A stretch of DNA of 64,000 bases from Streptomyces sp. HD (GCF_028369295.1 NZ_JAQMYP010000017.1:62001-126000), one strand, 5' to 3'. Shown: positions 1 through 8,767, counted from the stretch's first letter. A program made the numbers and translations. The notes: a model not told the origin generated them from the letters alone.

Positions 1-13
1 CCTTCTTTCACCC

Positions 14-50
14 ACGCCCACCCGTTTCCCGTTCATGGACGGGTGGGCGT
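14..50. terminator. Perfect 12-bp hairpin terminator
   Basis: Arms ACGCCCACCCGT (14-25) and ACGGGTGGGCGT (39-50) are perfectly complementary with a 13-nt loop. This GC-rich stem without a clear U-tract is typical of Streptomyces terminators. It probably ends a gene lying left of the window. Confidence 0.75.
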
Positions 51-102
51 CTCCTGTGGGGCTGATCGCCGTCGGTGGCTGCGACGCGTGGGGGAGAGAG
101 AC

Positions 103-205
103 GGGTCGCGGTGCGTGGGAGTCGGGCCGTGGCGCGTGAGAATCGGGGCGCGGCGCATGGGAACGGGCCGTGCCCCGTGGGAATCGGGCCGTCCCGCGTG
201 AAGTC
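103..205. repeat. Five imperfect 20-21 bp tandem units
   Basis: Units resembling GGGCCGTGGCGCGTGAGAATC start at about 103, 124, 145, 165 and 186. They lie upstream of the acyl-CoA dehydrogenase promoter and encode nothing convincing. Function unknown. Confidence 0.55.
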
Positions 206-252
206 GCACTGGACGCGCGGGACACTGCGTCGTAGCGTCTGCCCAGAGCCGT

Positions 253-269
253 AACTAGCGGTGCTAGTT
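253..269. promoter_or_regulatory. Palindromic operator AACTAGC-GGT-GCTAGTT
   Basis: Perfect 7-bp arms around a 3-bp centre, 24 nt upstream of the acyl-CoA dehydrogenase ATG. TAGTTT at 266-271 could serve as a -10 box, so a bound repressor would block transcription. Nearly the same palindrome lies at 57869-57885 in front of the aldehyde dehydrogenase gene. The size and symmetry suit a TetR-family repressor, but that is inference. Confidence 0.6.
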
Positions 270-292
270 TAATCGTTGCCGGAGGGTCTCCC

Positions 293-1489
293 ATGTCCGC
301 GTCCTCGTCCGCCAAGTTGCCCCCGTTCGACCCCGCCGACCCCCTAGGCATCGACGACCTCCTGGAGCCCGAGGACCTTGCCGTTCGGGGCACCGTGCGG
401 GCGTGGGCGGCGGATCGGGTCGTGCCGTACGTCGCCGAGTGGTACGAGAACGGCGAGCTGCCGGGGATCCGTGAGCTCGCCCGGGAGCTCGGGGAGATCG
501 GTGCCCTCGGGATGTCCCTGGAGGGATACGGGTGCGCCGGGGCCTCCGCCGTGCAGTACGGGCTCGCCTGTCTGGAGCTGGAGGCCGCCGATTCCGGGAT
601 CCGGTCCCTGGTGTCCGTGCAGGGCTCTCTCGCCATGTACGCCATTCACCGGTTCGGGAGCGAGGAGCAGAAGCAGGCGTGGCTGCCCCGGATGGCCTCC
701 GGGGAGGTCATCGGGTGCTTCGGGCTGACCGAGCCCGACCACGGTTCCGACCCCGGCTCCATGCGGACGTACGCCAAGCGGGACGGCTCCGACTGGGTGC
801 TGAACGGGCGGAAGATGTGGATCACCAACGGGTCCGTCGCCGGGGTCGCCGTGGTGTGGGCGCAGACCGACGAGGGGATCCGCGGGTTCGTCGTGCCGAC
901 CGACAGCGCCGGGTTCTCCGCCCCGGAGATCAAGCACAAGCTGTCGCTGCGCGCCTCCGTCACCAGTGAGCTCGTGATGGACGACGTACGGCTGCCGGCC
1001 GACGCCGTGCTGCCGGAGGTCGTGGGGCTGAAGGGGCCGCTCAGCTGTCTCTCGCACGCCCGGTACGGGATCGTGTGGGGTGCCATGGGTGCGGCGCGAT
1101 CCTGTTTCGAGGCCGCTGTCGACTACGCGAAGACGCGGGAGCAGTTCGGCCGGCCGATCGGGGGCTTCCAGCTCACCCAGGCCAAACTCGCCGACATGGC
1201 GCTCGAACTGCACAAGGGGATCCTGCTCGCCCACCATCTGGGGCGGCGGATGGACGCCGGCCGCCTGCGTCCCGAGCAGGTCAGCTTCGGCAAGCTCAAC
1301 AACGTCCGCGAGGCCATCGACATCTGCCGTACGGCGCGGACGATTCTCGGTGCCAACGGGATCTCGCTCGAATACCCCGTGATGCGGCACGCGACCAATC
1401 TCGAATCGGTGCTCACCTACGAGGGCACCGTCGAGATGCACCAGCTCGTGCTGGGCAAGGCGCTCACCGGACTCGACGCCTTCCGCTGA
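293..1489 (+). CDS. Acyl-CoA dehydrogenase (glutaryl-CoA dehydrogenase-like)
   Basis: A 398-aa flavoprotein of the acyl-CoA dehydrogenase family. The N-terminal helical domain (about 20-130), the middle beta domain with the FAD-contact stretch GCFGLTEPDHGSDPG (about 142-156) and WITNG (about 177), and the C-terminal helical domain with the TREQFGRPIGGFQ motif (about 282-294) are all present. ARTILGANGI and the catalytic-Glu region TYEGTVEMHQL near the end resemble glutaryl-CoA dehydrogenases, which convert glutaryl-CoA to crotonyl-CoA in lysine/tryptophan breakdown. Substrate is inferred from resemblance only. The ATG is preceded by a GGAGGG Shine-Dalgarno. The gene is monocistronic and probably controlled by the palindrome at 253-269. 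Confidence 0.9.
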   Translation: MSASSSAKLPPFDPADPLGIDDLLEPEDLAVRGTVRAWAADRVVPYVAEWYENGELPGIRELARELGEIGALGMSLEGYGCAGASAVQYGLACLELEAADSGIRSLVSVQGSLAMYAIHRFGSEEQKQAWLPRMASGEVIGCFGLTEPDHGSDPGSMRTYAKRDGSDWVLNGRKMWITNGSVAGVAVVWAQTDEGIRGFVVPTDSAGFSAPEIKHKLSLRASVTSELVMDDVRLPADAVLPEVVGLKGPLSCLSHARYGIVWGAMGAARSCFEAAVDYAKTREQFGRPIGGFQLTQAKLADMALELHKGILLAHHLGRRMDAGRLRPEQVSFGKLNNVREAIDICRTARTILGANGISLEYPVMRHATNLESVLTYEGTVEMHQLVLGKALTGLDAFR

Positions 1490-1500
1490 CCCCACCAGGG

Positions 1501-1525
1501 GGCAGGGCCGGTGAGCGGCCCTGCC
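1501..1525. terminator. Bidirectional terminator hairpin
   Basis: GGCAGGGCCG (1501-1510) and CGGCCCTGCC (1516-1525) form a perfect 10-bp stem with a 5-nt loop. It sits exactly between two convergent genes, abutting the sepF-like stop codon. Confidence 0.8.
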
Positions 1526-1963
1526 TCAGCTCTGGTTGTAGAAGCCGTCCTCGCGGTGCGGCGCCCGCTCACTGCTGACGATCTCCGTGTCGGCCGGGCT
1601 CAGCAGGAACACCCGGTTGGACACCCGGTCGATCGAGCCGCGCAGACCGAAGATGAGCCCCGCCGCGAAGTCGACGACGCGCTTGGCGTCGGCGGGCTCC
1701 ATGGCCGTGAGGTTCATGATGACCGGGACCCCGTCCCGGAACAGCTCGCCGATGGCCCGGGCGTCCCGGAAGCTGTCCGGGGTGACCGTGCCGATACGAC
1801 GGCCCTTCTCCTCGGCGACGTCCGAGGCCACCTTGACCCTCGGATCGGTGACCCAGGCATCCCCGGGCTCGGTCCCCTCGGAGTAGTCGTCGTCGTAGTA
1901 ACGCTCGTCATCGTTGTCGTCAACGAGGCCCAGCCAGGCACTCGCCTTGCGCACCGATCCCAT
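1526..1963 (-). CDS. SepF-like cell division protein
   Basis: 145-aa cytoplasmic protein. Residues about 1-50 are acidic and low-complexity (an amphipathic start followed by DDNDDERYYDDDYSEG). Residues about 58-135 are a SepF domain, with the GVPVIMNLTAMEPADAKRVV stretch and the FAAGLIFGLRGSIDRV helix-strand characteristic of the family. SepF binds the C-terminal tail of FtsZ and tethers it to the membrane. Streptomyces carry one sepF in the dcw cluster plus extra paralogues elsewhere. This copy sits outside any division cluster, so it is more likely one of the paralogues (the SflA/SflB type known from S. coelicolor) than the principal SepF. The start is ATG with GGAGGCGT upstream. Confidence 0.88.
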   Translation of the reverse strand: MGSVRKASAWLGLVDDNDDERYYDDDYSEGTEPGDAWVTDPRVKVASDVAEEKGRRIGTVTPDSFRDARAIGELFRDGVPVIMNLTAMEPADAKRVVDFAAGLIFGLRGSIDRVSNRVFLLSPADTEIVSSERAPHREDGFYNQS

Positions 1964-2286
1964 GGACGCCTCCTCTCACAGCGGTCCTTTTCGCATTCCG
2001 CATCCCTATGGTCATCCATGATGCGGACGTCGTGCCAAGTGGATAGACGCCGCGCGGGGGGTTTGTGACGGTACTGGTGCACAGCGAATCCGTCGAGAGC
2101 CCGTGTCCCCCAAGGGGCATGCCACGTACGGCTGCTGACTGTGAGTGAAATATGATTCTTCGCGGCGTATGGGTGAGGCGGAGTGCGTCCGGGTGAACGA
2201 CGCGACCGTGGCGCTCGATGCGCCGATCGGTACGATGCGGCAGCTCAGCGTCGTCGGAACGTCGTTAAGAACCTCGGGGGAGCGTC
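1964..2286. other. 323-bp divergent intergenic region
   Basis: Lies between the leftward sepF-like gene and the rightward DUF5685 gene and must hold both promoters. It is less GC-rich than its surroundings around 1985-2060 and 2140-2165. I see no strong hairpin, RNA gene or clear -35/-10 pair. Confidence 0.4.
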
Positions 2287-3588
2287 GTGTTCGGAATCGT
2301 CAGGCCATGTCGCCATCGGCTCGGAGAGAAGCTCACCGGGCAGTGGATGGCGCATTTGTGCGGGCTTTGCCTCTCGTTGCGCGGGGACCACGGTCAGCTC
2401 GCGCGAATCGTTACGAACTATGACGGACTCCTCATCTCCGTTCTGACGGCGGCTCAGGCAGAGAGCGACAGCGGGCTGCAGCGTACGGCGGGACCGTGCC
2501 CGTTGCGCGGGATGCGCACCGCGTCCGTCGCCCAGGGGGAGGGCGCCCGTCTCGCCGGCGCCGTCTCGCTGGTGCTCGCCGCGGCCAAGGTGCGGGACCA
2601 TGTGGCCGACGGCGACGGGCTGCTGGCCCGCAGGCCGGTGGCGCTCGCCGCGCGCCGGGTGGCCGCGGGGTGGGGTGCGGCGGGTGCCCGCAGCGGCTCG
2701 GCCGTCGGGTTCGACACCGCCGTACTCGTGGACGCCGTGGACCGGCAGATCGGCATCGAGGCGCTCGCCGGGATCGGGACGCCGATCCTCGCCGTGACCG
2801 AGCCGACCGAGACGGCGACCGCCGCCGCCTTCGCGCACACCGCGATCCTGGCCGGACGACCGGGCAACGCCGAACCGCTCGCCGAGGCCGGGCGCCTCTT
2901 CGGACGGCTGGCACATCTCCTGGACGCGGTGGAGGACCGGGCCGCCGACGCCGAGTCGGGTGCGTGGAACCCGCTCACCGCTACCGGGACCTCACTCGCC
3001 GAGGCCCGCCGGCTCGCCGACGACGCCGTGCACGGGGTGCGGCTGGCGCTGCGTGAGGTGACCTGGGGGTCTGGGGGCTCCCCGGAAGGACACAGCGCGG
3101 ACGCCAAGCTGGCGCACCTGCTGCTCGTCCACGAGCTGCGGCGCTCGGTGGACCGGGTGTTCGGCACGGTGCCGGTGTGCGCGTCGCATCAGCCCGGGCC
3201 TTACGGGCAGCAGCCGTACCCCCCACAGCAGCCGCAGCAGGGGCCGTACGGGGCGCCGCAGAATCCGTATGCGGGTGGCGGGAATCCGTACGCCGGCGGG
3301 AACCCGTACACGGGTGGCGGGGGCGCGCCCGGCGGTGGTGCCGGTGGCTTCGGTGGAGGCGGCGGTGGCGACTTCGGCGGGTTCGGGGGCGGAGCGGCTC
3401 CCCAGCCGCCGAAGGGACGGCGTGGGTTCTGGGCCGGCTGCGGGATGTTCTGGCTGCTGTGCTGCACCTGCAAGCTGTGCTGCGCCAAGGAGTACGAGGG
3501 CCCGTGGTCCCGCAAGAAGCGCGAGGGTTGCTGCCGCGACTGCGACTGTGACGGCTGCGACTGCTGCTGCCCCTGCGACGGCTGCTAG
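2287..3588 (+). CDS. DUF5685 family protein with Cys-rich tail
   Basis: 433 aa from a GTG start preceded by GGGGGAGC. Residues 1-300 match my recollection of the DUF5685 family: an N-terminal RPCRHRLGE segment and HLCGLCLSLRGDHG with several cysteines, followed by a largely helical domain. Residues about 300-380 are low-complexity Gly/Pro/Tyr/Gln repeats (PYGQQPYPPQQ, NPYAGG). The last about 50 residues hold 16 cysteines, including CDCDGCDCCCPCDGC, with a short hydrophobic patch (GMFWLLCC). Family function is unknown. The cysteines suggest metal binding or disulfide clustering, which is inference. A GGGGGTCTGGGGGCTCCCC-like piece at about 3064-3088 may be a fragment of a dispersed repeat. Confidence 0.8.
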   Translation: MFGIVRPCRHRLGEKLTGQWMAHLCGLCLSLRGDHGQLARIVTNYDGLLISVLTAAQAESDSGLQRTAGPCPLRGMRTASVAQGEGARLAGAVSLVLAAAKVRDHVADGDGLLARRPVALAARRVAAGWGAAGARSGSAVGFDTAVLVDAVDRQIGIEALAGIGTPILAVTEPTETATAAAFAHTAILAGRPGNAEPLAEAGRLFGRLAHLLDAVEDRAADAESGAWNPLTATGTSLAEARRLADDAVHGVRLALREVTWGSGGSPEGHSADAKLAHLLLVHELRRSVDRVFGTVPVCASHQPGPYGQQPYPPQQPQQGPYGAPQNPYAGGGNPYAGGNPYTGGGGAPGGGAGGFGGGGGGDFGGFGGGAAPQPPKGRRGFWAGCGMFWLLCCTCKLCCAKEYEGPWSRKKREGCCRDCDCDGCDCCCPCDGC

Positions 3589-3613
3589 GGGCCGTCCGGG
3601 GCTCGATGGAGGC

Positions 3614-3641
3614 TGTCCGGGAAGGCGGCGACTTCCGGACA
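3614..3641 (+). terminator. Terminator hairpin after the DUF5685 gene
   Basis: TGTCCGGGAAG pairs with CTTCCGGACA across a 7-nt loop, with one bulged G. It starts 26 nt after the stop codon. Confidence 0.6.
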
Positions 3642-4027
3642 TCTCCGGGGCGTGGACAACCGGTGGACAGTCGATGCCGATGGAGCCGTCCGGGCCGGGT
3701 GTGGGGGGTGTACGGGGAGCGTCGGTTGGTTGTGTTGATGCACGAGGGGGCGTGCGGGGCACGTGACTTCGACCGCGGTCCGAGACAGGGCACGACTCGT
3801 GTCGAGAGCAGCGCTGACCGGGGCGGGTGTGACCAATCAGCCCAGATCGTTCAAATGTTGACGGCCGAAAGGCGCCCTTGCGGCTACCCGTCCTTCGGCC
3901 GAATACTCCCCCTCAGCGCTTGTCAGGGGCACGGCGTGTTCGGAATCCGGAGGCGTTCGGCCAACTGACTGCGCCTCACGGGCCCCGACCCCACGCGGGC
4001 CCCCGGCTTCCCTGGAGGGAACGAAAA
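3642..4027 (+). other. Upstream region of secreted protease
   Basis: No convincing gene. An upstream in-frame extension of the protease frame lacks a start with a ribosome site. GGCCGAA (about 3862) and TTCGGCC (about 3894) form an inverted repeat that could be part of the regulatory region. A strong GGAGGGA Shine-Dalgarno at 4014-4020 serves the GTG at 4028. Confidence 0.45.
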
Positions 4028-4933
4028 GTGAGGATCGAGCGCACCACTCCCCGCAGCGGCATTGCGAGACGGACCCGGCTGATCGCCGTATCCACCGGCC
4101 TCGTGGCCGCAGCCGCGATCGCGATCCCCAACGCGAACGCAGCGGACACTCCCACCACCTTCAGCGCCGCCCAGCTCAAGAGCGCCGGCGCCTCCGTGCT
4201 GAAGGCCGACGTCCCGGGCACCGCCTGGGCCGTCGACAGCAAGACCGACCGTGTGGTCGTCACCGCCGACAGCACGGTCTCCCAGGCGGAGATCGCGAAG
4301 ATCAAGCAGCAGGCCGGGGCCAACGCCGACGCGCTGACGATCAAGCGCACCCCCGGCAAGTTCAGCAAGTTCATCCAGGGCGGCGACGCCATCTATGCGA
4401 GTAGCTGGCGCTGCTCGCTCGGCTTCAACGTCCAGGACAGCAGCGGCAACCAGTACTTCCTGACGGCCGGTCACTGCACCGACGGCGCGGGCACCTGGTA
4501 CTCCAACTCCGGCCGCACCAACGTCATCGGTTCGACCGCCGGGTCCAGCTTCCCGGGCAACGACTACGGCATCGTGCGTTACTCCGGTTCCGTCAGCCGG
4601 CCCGGCACCGCGAACGGCGTCGACATCACCCGCGCGGCCACGCCGAGCGTGGGCACCACCGTCATCCGCGACGGCTCCACCAGCGGCACGCACAGCGGCC
4701 GGGTCACCGCCCTGAACGCGACCGTCAACTACGGTGGCGGCGACGTCGTCGGCGGCCTGATCCAGACCACGGTCTGCGCCGAGCCCGGCGACTCCGGCGG
4801 TTCGCTGTACGGCAGCAACGGCACCGCCTACGGTCTGACCTCCGGTGGCAGCGGCAACTGCACCTCCGGCGGCACGACCTTCTTCCAGCCGGTCACCGAG
4901 GCTCTCAGCGCGTACGGCGTCAGCGTCTACTGA
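4028..4933 (+). CDS. Streptogrisin A/B-type secreted serine protease (S1 family)
   Basis: 301-aa preproprotease. Signal peptide about 1-38 (two arginine clusters, LIAVSTGLVAAAAIAI, NANA). Short propeptide about 39-115. The mature chymotrypsin-fold domain probably begins near IQGGDAIYA, a start close to that of streptogrisin B. The catalytic triad is visible as His in LTAGHC, Asp in GNDYGIV and Ser in GDSGGS. Cysteines CSLGF/AGHC and CAEP/NCTSG form the two disulfides typical of the family. The short propeptide matches streptogrisin A/B rather than C/D. Start chosen at GTG with GGAGGGA seven bases upstream; the frame is open further upstream but without start signals. The enzyme is released outside the cell for protein degradation. 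Confidence 0.92.
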   Translation: MRIERTTPRSGIARRTRLIAVSTGLVAAAAIAIPNANAADTPTTFSAAQLKSAGASVLKADVPGTAWAVDSKTDRVVVTADSTVSQAEIAKIKQQAGANADALTIKRTPGKFSKFIQGGDAIYASSWRCSLGFNVQDSSGNQYFLTAGHCTDGAGTWYSNSGRTNVIGSTAGSSFPGNDYGIVRYSGSVSRPGTANGVDITRAATPSVGTTVIRDGSTSGTHSGRVTALNATVNYGGGDVVGGLIQTTVCAEPGDSGGSLYGSNGTAYGLTSGGSGNCTSGGTTFFQPVTEALSAYGVSVY

Positions 4934-4984
4934 CGTCCGTCCGGACCTCGCGTTCAGTATGGCCTGAACCGCAGCCAGCAGCAT

Positions 4985-5019
4985 CGAGCCCCCGCACGCA
5001 ACTGCCGTGCGGGGGCTCG
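4985..5019. terminator. Perfect 14-bp terminator hairpin
   Basis: CGAGCCCCCGCACG (4985-4998) pairs perfectly with CGTGCGGGGGCTCG (5006-5019) across a 7-nt loop, 50 nt after the protease stop. Confidence 0.88.
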
Positions 5020-5100
5020 CCCTTGGTCGTGAGGCGGGGTTACCGTCGGAGTACAGGCAGGACTCCCCTGTAACGCGCCCACGTCGGACCCTGGGGGTCG

Positions 5101-5937
5101 GTGATGGTCGAGGAGCTGGTGGTGGCGGGAGTGGCGCTCGCGTCCGCCGCAGTGGTGTACGTCGCGGCGGCCGCGCGGGTCGTCAAGCAGTACGAACGGG
5201 GCGTGGTCTTCCGCCTCGGGAGGCTCCGGCCGCAAGTGCGCGGGCCCGGGTTCACGATGATCGTTCCGGGCTTCGACCGGCTGCAGAAGGTGAACATGCA
5301 GATCGTGACGATGCCCGTGCCCGCGCAGGAGGGAATCACACGGGACAACGTCACCGTGCGGGTCGACGCCGTCGTCTACTTCAAGGTGACCTCGCCGGCC
5401 GAGGCGGTCGTGCGGGTGCAGGACTACCGGTTCGCGGTCTCGCAGATGGCGCAGACCTCGCTCAGGTCCATCATCGGCAAGAGCGAGCTGGACGATCTGC
5501 TGTCCAACCGCGAAAAGCTCAACCAGGGGCTGGAGTTGATGATCGACAGCCCGGCGGTCGAGTGGGGTGTGACGATCGACCGGGTGGAGATCAAGGATGT
5601 GTCGCTGCCCGAGACCATGAAGCGGTCGATGGCCCGGCAGGCGGAGGCCGACCGGGAGCGGCGGGCGCGGGTGATCAACGCCGACGCGGAGCTTCAGGCC
5701 TCGAAGAAACTGGCCGAGGCCGCTCATCAGATGTCCGATGCGCCGGCGGCCCTTCAGTTGCGGCTGCTGCAGACGGTGATGGCGGTGGCGGCCGAGAAGA
5801 ACTCCACCTTGGTGCTGCCGATTCCGGTGGAATTGTTGCGATTTCTTGAGAAAGGGGCGGGCGTCACGGGCGAACGTCCGCCGCTCGAAGTCCGCTTGGA
5901 ATCGGACCCCGAAGGGGCGAATTTGAGACAGGAGTAG
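5101..5937 (+). CDS. Slipin (SPFH/band 7 domain membrane protein)
   Basis: 278 aa. One N-terminal membrane segment (about 5-28) is followed directly by KQYERGVVFRLGRL and an SPFH domain (about 30-200) containing GITRDNVTVRVDAVVYFKV, the conserved slipin core. A helical coiled-coil region (about 195-245) is rich in Arg/Glu/Ala. Slipins are stomatin-like scaffold proteins of membrane microdomains; the usual partner NfeD protease gene is not adjacent. Start could be GTG 5101 or ATG 5104. It lies between two secreted protease genes but shows no operon link. Confidence 0.88.
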   Translation: MMVEELVVAGVALASAAVVYVAAAARVVKQYERGVVFRLGRLRPQVRGPGFTMIVPGFDRLQKVNMQIVTMPVPAQEGITRDNVTVRVDAVVYFKVTSPAEAVVRVQDYRFAVSQMAQTSLRSIIGKSELDDLLSNREKLNQGLELMIDSPAVEWGVTIDRVEIKDVSLPETMKRSMARQAEADRERRARVINADAELQASKKLAEAAHQMSDAPAALQLRLLQTVMAVAAEKNSTLVLPIPVELLRFLEKGAGVTGERPPLEVRLESDPEGANLRQE

Positions 5938-6214
5938 ACCTCACACGCTGCTTATGGTTCGCTCGCTGGCGGTGTTTGCTGTGCGAAGAGAGCGGGTGTG
6001 ACTGTGCACGGTCAAGTCGGCGGGGGCGCGCAGCGGTGTTCTACGCGCGTCCGGAAGTCGACCTTGTGTGCTCCCTTCGAACCTAGGAATAGTGAGAGTT
6101 GTTCAACCGGTGCGGGTGCGGCTTTTGTTGTGAGTCGTCCCCGTGGCCGTACGCCTTCCGGTCCGTCGAGGTCCCCACAACCTCTCGGGCCGACCCCCCA
6201 CAGGAGGACGTGAG

Positions 6215-7297
6215 TTGAAGCACCGACGCATACCCAAGCGGCGTGCAGCCCTGGCAGGTGCGGGTATCGCCGCACTGGTGGCCGCGGGCGTGACTTTGCA
6301 GTCTGCGAACGCGAGTGAGACGCCTGAGGCGTCCTCGCCGAAGCTCCTTTCGGTCGGCGCGGCCGGAAAGCTCGCCTCTACGCTCGCCAAGGACCTCGGC
6401 GCCGATGCCGCGGGTACCTACTACGACGCGCAGGCCAAGAACCTTGTGGTGAACGTCCTCGACGAGGCCGCCGCCGATGCCGTCGAGGCGGCCGGCGCCA
6501 AGGCCAGAGTCGTCGAGAACTCTCTCGCCGAGCTGAAGAGCGCCCGTACGACGCTCAAGCAGGACGCGACCATTCCCGGCACCTCCTGGATGACGGACCC
6601 GACGACCAACAAGGTTGTCGTGACGGCCGACCGTACGGTGTCCAAGGCCGAGTGGGCCAAGCTCGGCAAGGTGGTCGACGGGCTGGGTGCCACGGCGGAA
6701 CTGAAGCGGACGAAGGGGGAGTTCAAGCCCTTCATCGCCGGTGGTGACGCGATCACCGGTGGCACCGGGCGCTGCTCGCTCGGCTTCAACGTGGTCAAGG
6801 GCGGCGAGCCGTTCTTCCTGACCGCCGGGCACTGCACGGAGTCGATCTCCACCTGGTCGGACTCCAGCGGGACCGAGATCGGGAAGAACGAGACGTCCAG
6901 CTTCCCGGACAACGACTACGGGCTGGTCAAGTACACGGCTGAGGTCGACCACCCGAGCGAGGTCAACCTCTACAACGGGTCCTCGCAGGCGATCAGCGGT
7001 GCCGCCGACGCCACCGTGGGTATGGCGGTCACCCGTAGCGGGTCCACCACCCAGGTGCACGAGGGCAAGGTGACCGGCCTGGACGCCACCGTGAACTACG
7101 GCAACGGTGACATCGTCAACGGGCTGATCCAGACCGACGTCTGCGCCGAGCCCGGTGACAGTGGTGGTTCGCTGTTCTCCGGCGACAAGGCGGTTGGGCT
7201 CACCTCCGGTGGCAGCGGTGACTGCACCTCCGGTGGGGAGACCTTCTTCCAGCCGGTGACCGAGGCGCTGTCTGCCACGGGTACCGAGATCGGCTGA
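6215..7297 (+). CDS. Streptogrisin-like secreted serine protease with longer pro-region
   Basis: 360 aa from a TTG start; AGGAGG at 6202-6207 is seven bases upstream and no ATG/GTG in frame has such a site. Signal peptide about 1-32 ends ANAS. The propeptide is about 150 residues, longer than in the neighbouring protease, and contains the AGTYYDAQAKNLVVNVLDEAAAD segment of alpha-lytic-type pro-domains. The mature domain starts near FIAGGDAITGG. Triad: His in LTAGHC, Asp in DNDYGLV, Ser in GDSGGS. The longer pro-region resembles streptogrisin C/D or SAM-P20 proteases. Paralogue of the gene at 4028-4933. Confidence 0.9.
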   Translation: MKHRRIPKRRAALAGAGIAALVAAGVTLQSANASETPEASSPKLLSVGAAGKLASTLAKDLGADAAGTYYDAQAKNLVVNVLDEAAADAVEAAGAKARVVENSLAELKSARTTLKQDATIPGTSWMTDPTTNKVVVTADRTVSKAEWAKLGKVVDGLGATAELKRTKGEFKPFIAGGDAITGGTGRCSLGFNVVKGGEPFFLTAGHCTESISTWSDSSGTEIGKNETSSFPDNDYGLVKYTAEVDHPSEVNLYNGSSQAISGAADATVGMAVTRSGSTTQVHEGKVTGLDATVNYGNGDIVNGLIQTDVCAEPGDSGGSLFSGDKAVGLTSGGSGDCTSGGETFFQPVTEALSATGTEIG

Positions 7298-7316
7298 CAC
7301 GTTTGGCGCATTGCGG

Positions 7317-7347
7317 AGTCCCGTCCCGGGTTGTGGGGGGCGGGACT
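7317..7347 (+). terminator. Terminator after second protease
   Basis: AGTCCCGTCCC pairs with GGGGCGGGACT (11 pairs, one G-U) across a 9-nt loop, 20 nt after the stop. The remaining bases to 7598 hold a further hairpin (CGCCCGC/GCGGGCG near 7511-7528) and no gene. Confidence 0.75.
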
Positions 7348-7598
7348 TTGCGTGTGCCTTCGGCGGGTGGGCCGATATGCCTGCGGCGGCCCGTTGCTGT
7401 TCGGTGGGGGTGCGTGTAGCGCCTTGGGTTGCGTTGTGGGTCGGGGCCGCGCCGGGGGGTGTCCGTCCTCGGTCGGGCGGTTGCTCTTCTCAAGAGGTGC
7501 TGTTTCTTGACGCCCGCCGCTGCGGGCGGACACCCCTCGGCACGTCCCCTTCCCGCCGTACGCGGGTGCGGGTTCGCTTCACCCGGTGCGTTTGCTTC

Positions 7599-8639
7599 CT
7601 ACGGTGCTTTGGGCTCCCTGCCTCGTAGGGTCGCCGCCAGGAGTGTGATCGCGGTTCCTGCTGCTGCCCATGCTGAGAGGGTCAGTAGGGAGGCGGTCAT
7701 GTCGTTGCCGTTGAAGTAGGCGATCGAGCGGGTTGCCCAGGTGCCCGCGCCTGGGGGCAGGGCTGGGCCGATGTCTCGCCAGAACGGTGGGAGCAGTGGG
7801 GGCGGGAGGGCGCCGCCTGCGCTGGGGTTGCCCAGGATGACGATGATCAGGATGACCAGGCCGATGCCGGCGAGGCCGAAGACGGCCTGGAAGGCGAGGG
7901 TGGCCGCGCCCACCGCGAAGATGATCAGGGCGCCCAGGCCCCAGAGGGCGGCGATGCTGCCTGGCAGGGCGCCCAGGATGGGGCCGACGATCAGGGCGCC
8001 GCCCAGGCCGCCGACGATGGCGACCACGGCCATGGCGATGAGGCGGATCACCGAGCGTCTCGGGGTGGGGCGGCGGGCGCCCGAGCTGATCGTCATGATC
8101 GATGCGCAGAGGTAGCCGCCCACGCACCAGCCCACGGTCAGGTAGAAGGACGTGAGTCCGTTGGCGTCGTGTGGGTCGGCGGGGGCCACGTCGAGGGTGC
8201 GGAGGGTGCGGGCCTCGGACTTCTCCAGCGCGGTGACGAGGTTCTCCAGGGTCGTGGCCAGCACTCTTCCGCCTCCGGTGGTGACCAGGAGGGTGTCGGT
8301 GGTGCTTGCCGGGTCGATCAACAGGGCGCCGTCGATCTCTCGGTTCAGGATCTGGGCGCGGGCCGTTGCCGGGTTGGGCAGCGAGCGGGGGTTCAGGGGG
8401 TCGCCGGGGAGGTTTTCCAGTCGGGTCACCGCTTGCTGGGCGGCCGCCTGGGGGGCCACCACTCCGAAGGGCACGTCCTTGGGCTTCGGGTCGTGGAGCG
8501 CGCCCACATAGGAGGTGATGAAGAGCAGGGCGAGGGCCACCGTGCCGATCATGAGCAGCGTGGCTCGTGGGGTGACGGCGTCTTTCACCTCGGCCATGAA
8601 GGGGCTGTGGGGAGTGTCGGCGCCGGTGGTCTGCGTCAT
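7599..8639 (-). CDS. DUF3533 / ABC-2-type multi-spanning membrane protein
   Basis: 346 aa. One membrane helix at about 30-50 (TLLMIGTVALALLFITSYVG), an extracytoplasmic domain (about 55-165) containing FGVVAPQAAAQQAV, then about five membrane helices (170-340). This plan, with one helix, a large external domain and a helix bundle, matches the DUF3533 or YhgE/Pip-like group related to ABC-2 permeases; no ATPase gene is adjacent. Start placed at ATG 8639 (MTQTTGADT); an upstream open extension of 52 codons is Pro/Arg-rich and implausible. Substrate unknown. Confidence 0.75.
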   Translation of the reverse strand: MTQTTGADTPHSPFMAEVKDAVTPRATLLMIGTVALALLFITSYVGALHDPKPKDVPFGVVAPQAAAQQAVTRLENLPGDPLNPRSLPNPATARAQILNREIDGALLIDPASTTDTLLVTTGGGRVLATTLENLVTALEKSEARTLRTLDVAPADPHDANGLTSFYLTVGWCVGGYLCASIMTISSGARRPTPRRSVIRLIAMAVVAIVGGLGGALIVGPILGALPGSIAALWGLGALIIFAVGAATLAFQAVFGLAGIGLVILIIVILGNPSAGGALPPPLLPPFWRDIGPALPPGAGTWATRSIAYFNGNDMTASLLTLSAWAAAGTAITLLAATLRGREPKAP

Positions 8640-8755
8640 GCCCCCACGGTCCGGGGCTCCGGGCGTTTGTGCAGGTGGGAGGCGGCCGAACGGATGTCGT
8701 ACGAGTGTTCGAGAAATGGGCTGGAGATGGTCTATGGTGGGGGTGGGAGAAGTGG

Positions 8756-8767
8756 GAACTAGTGTTC
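8756..8767. promoter_or_regulatory. LexA/SOS box GAAC-TAGT-GTTC
   Basis: Perfect palindromic half-sites GAAC and GTTC separated by four bases, 45 nt upstream of the chosen dnaE2 start. It matches the actinobacterial/Gram-positive LexA consensus GAAC-N4-GTTC. dnaE2-imuB operons are classic SOS targets. The nearby GTGTTCGAG at about 8705 is only a half-site. Confidence 0.75.
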
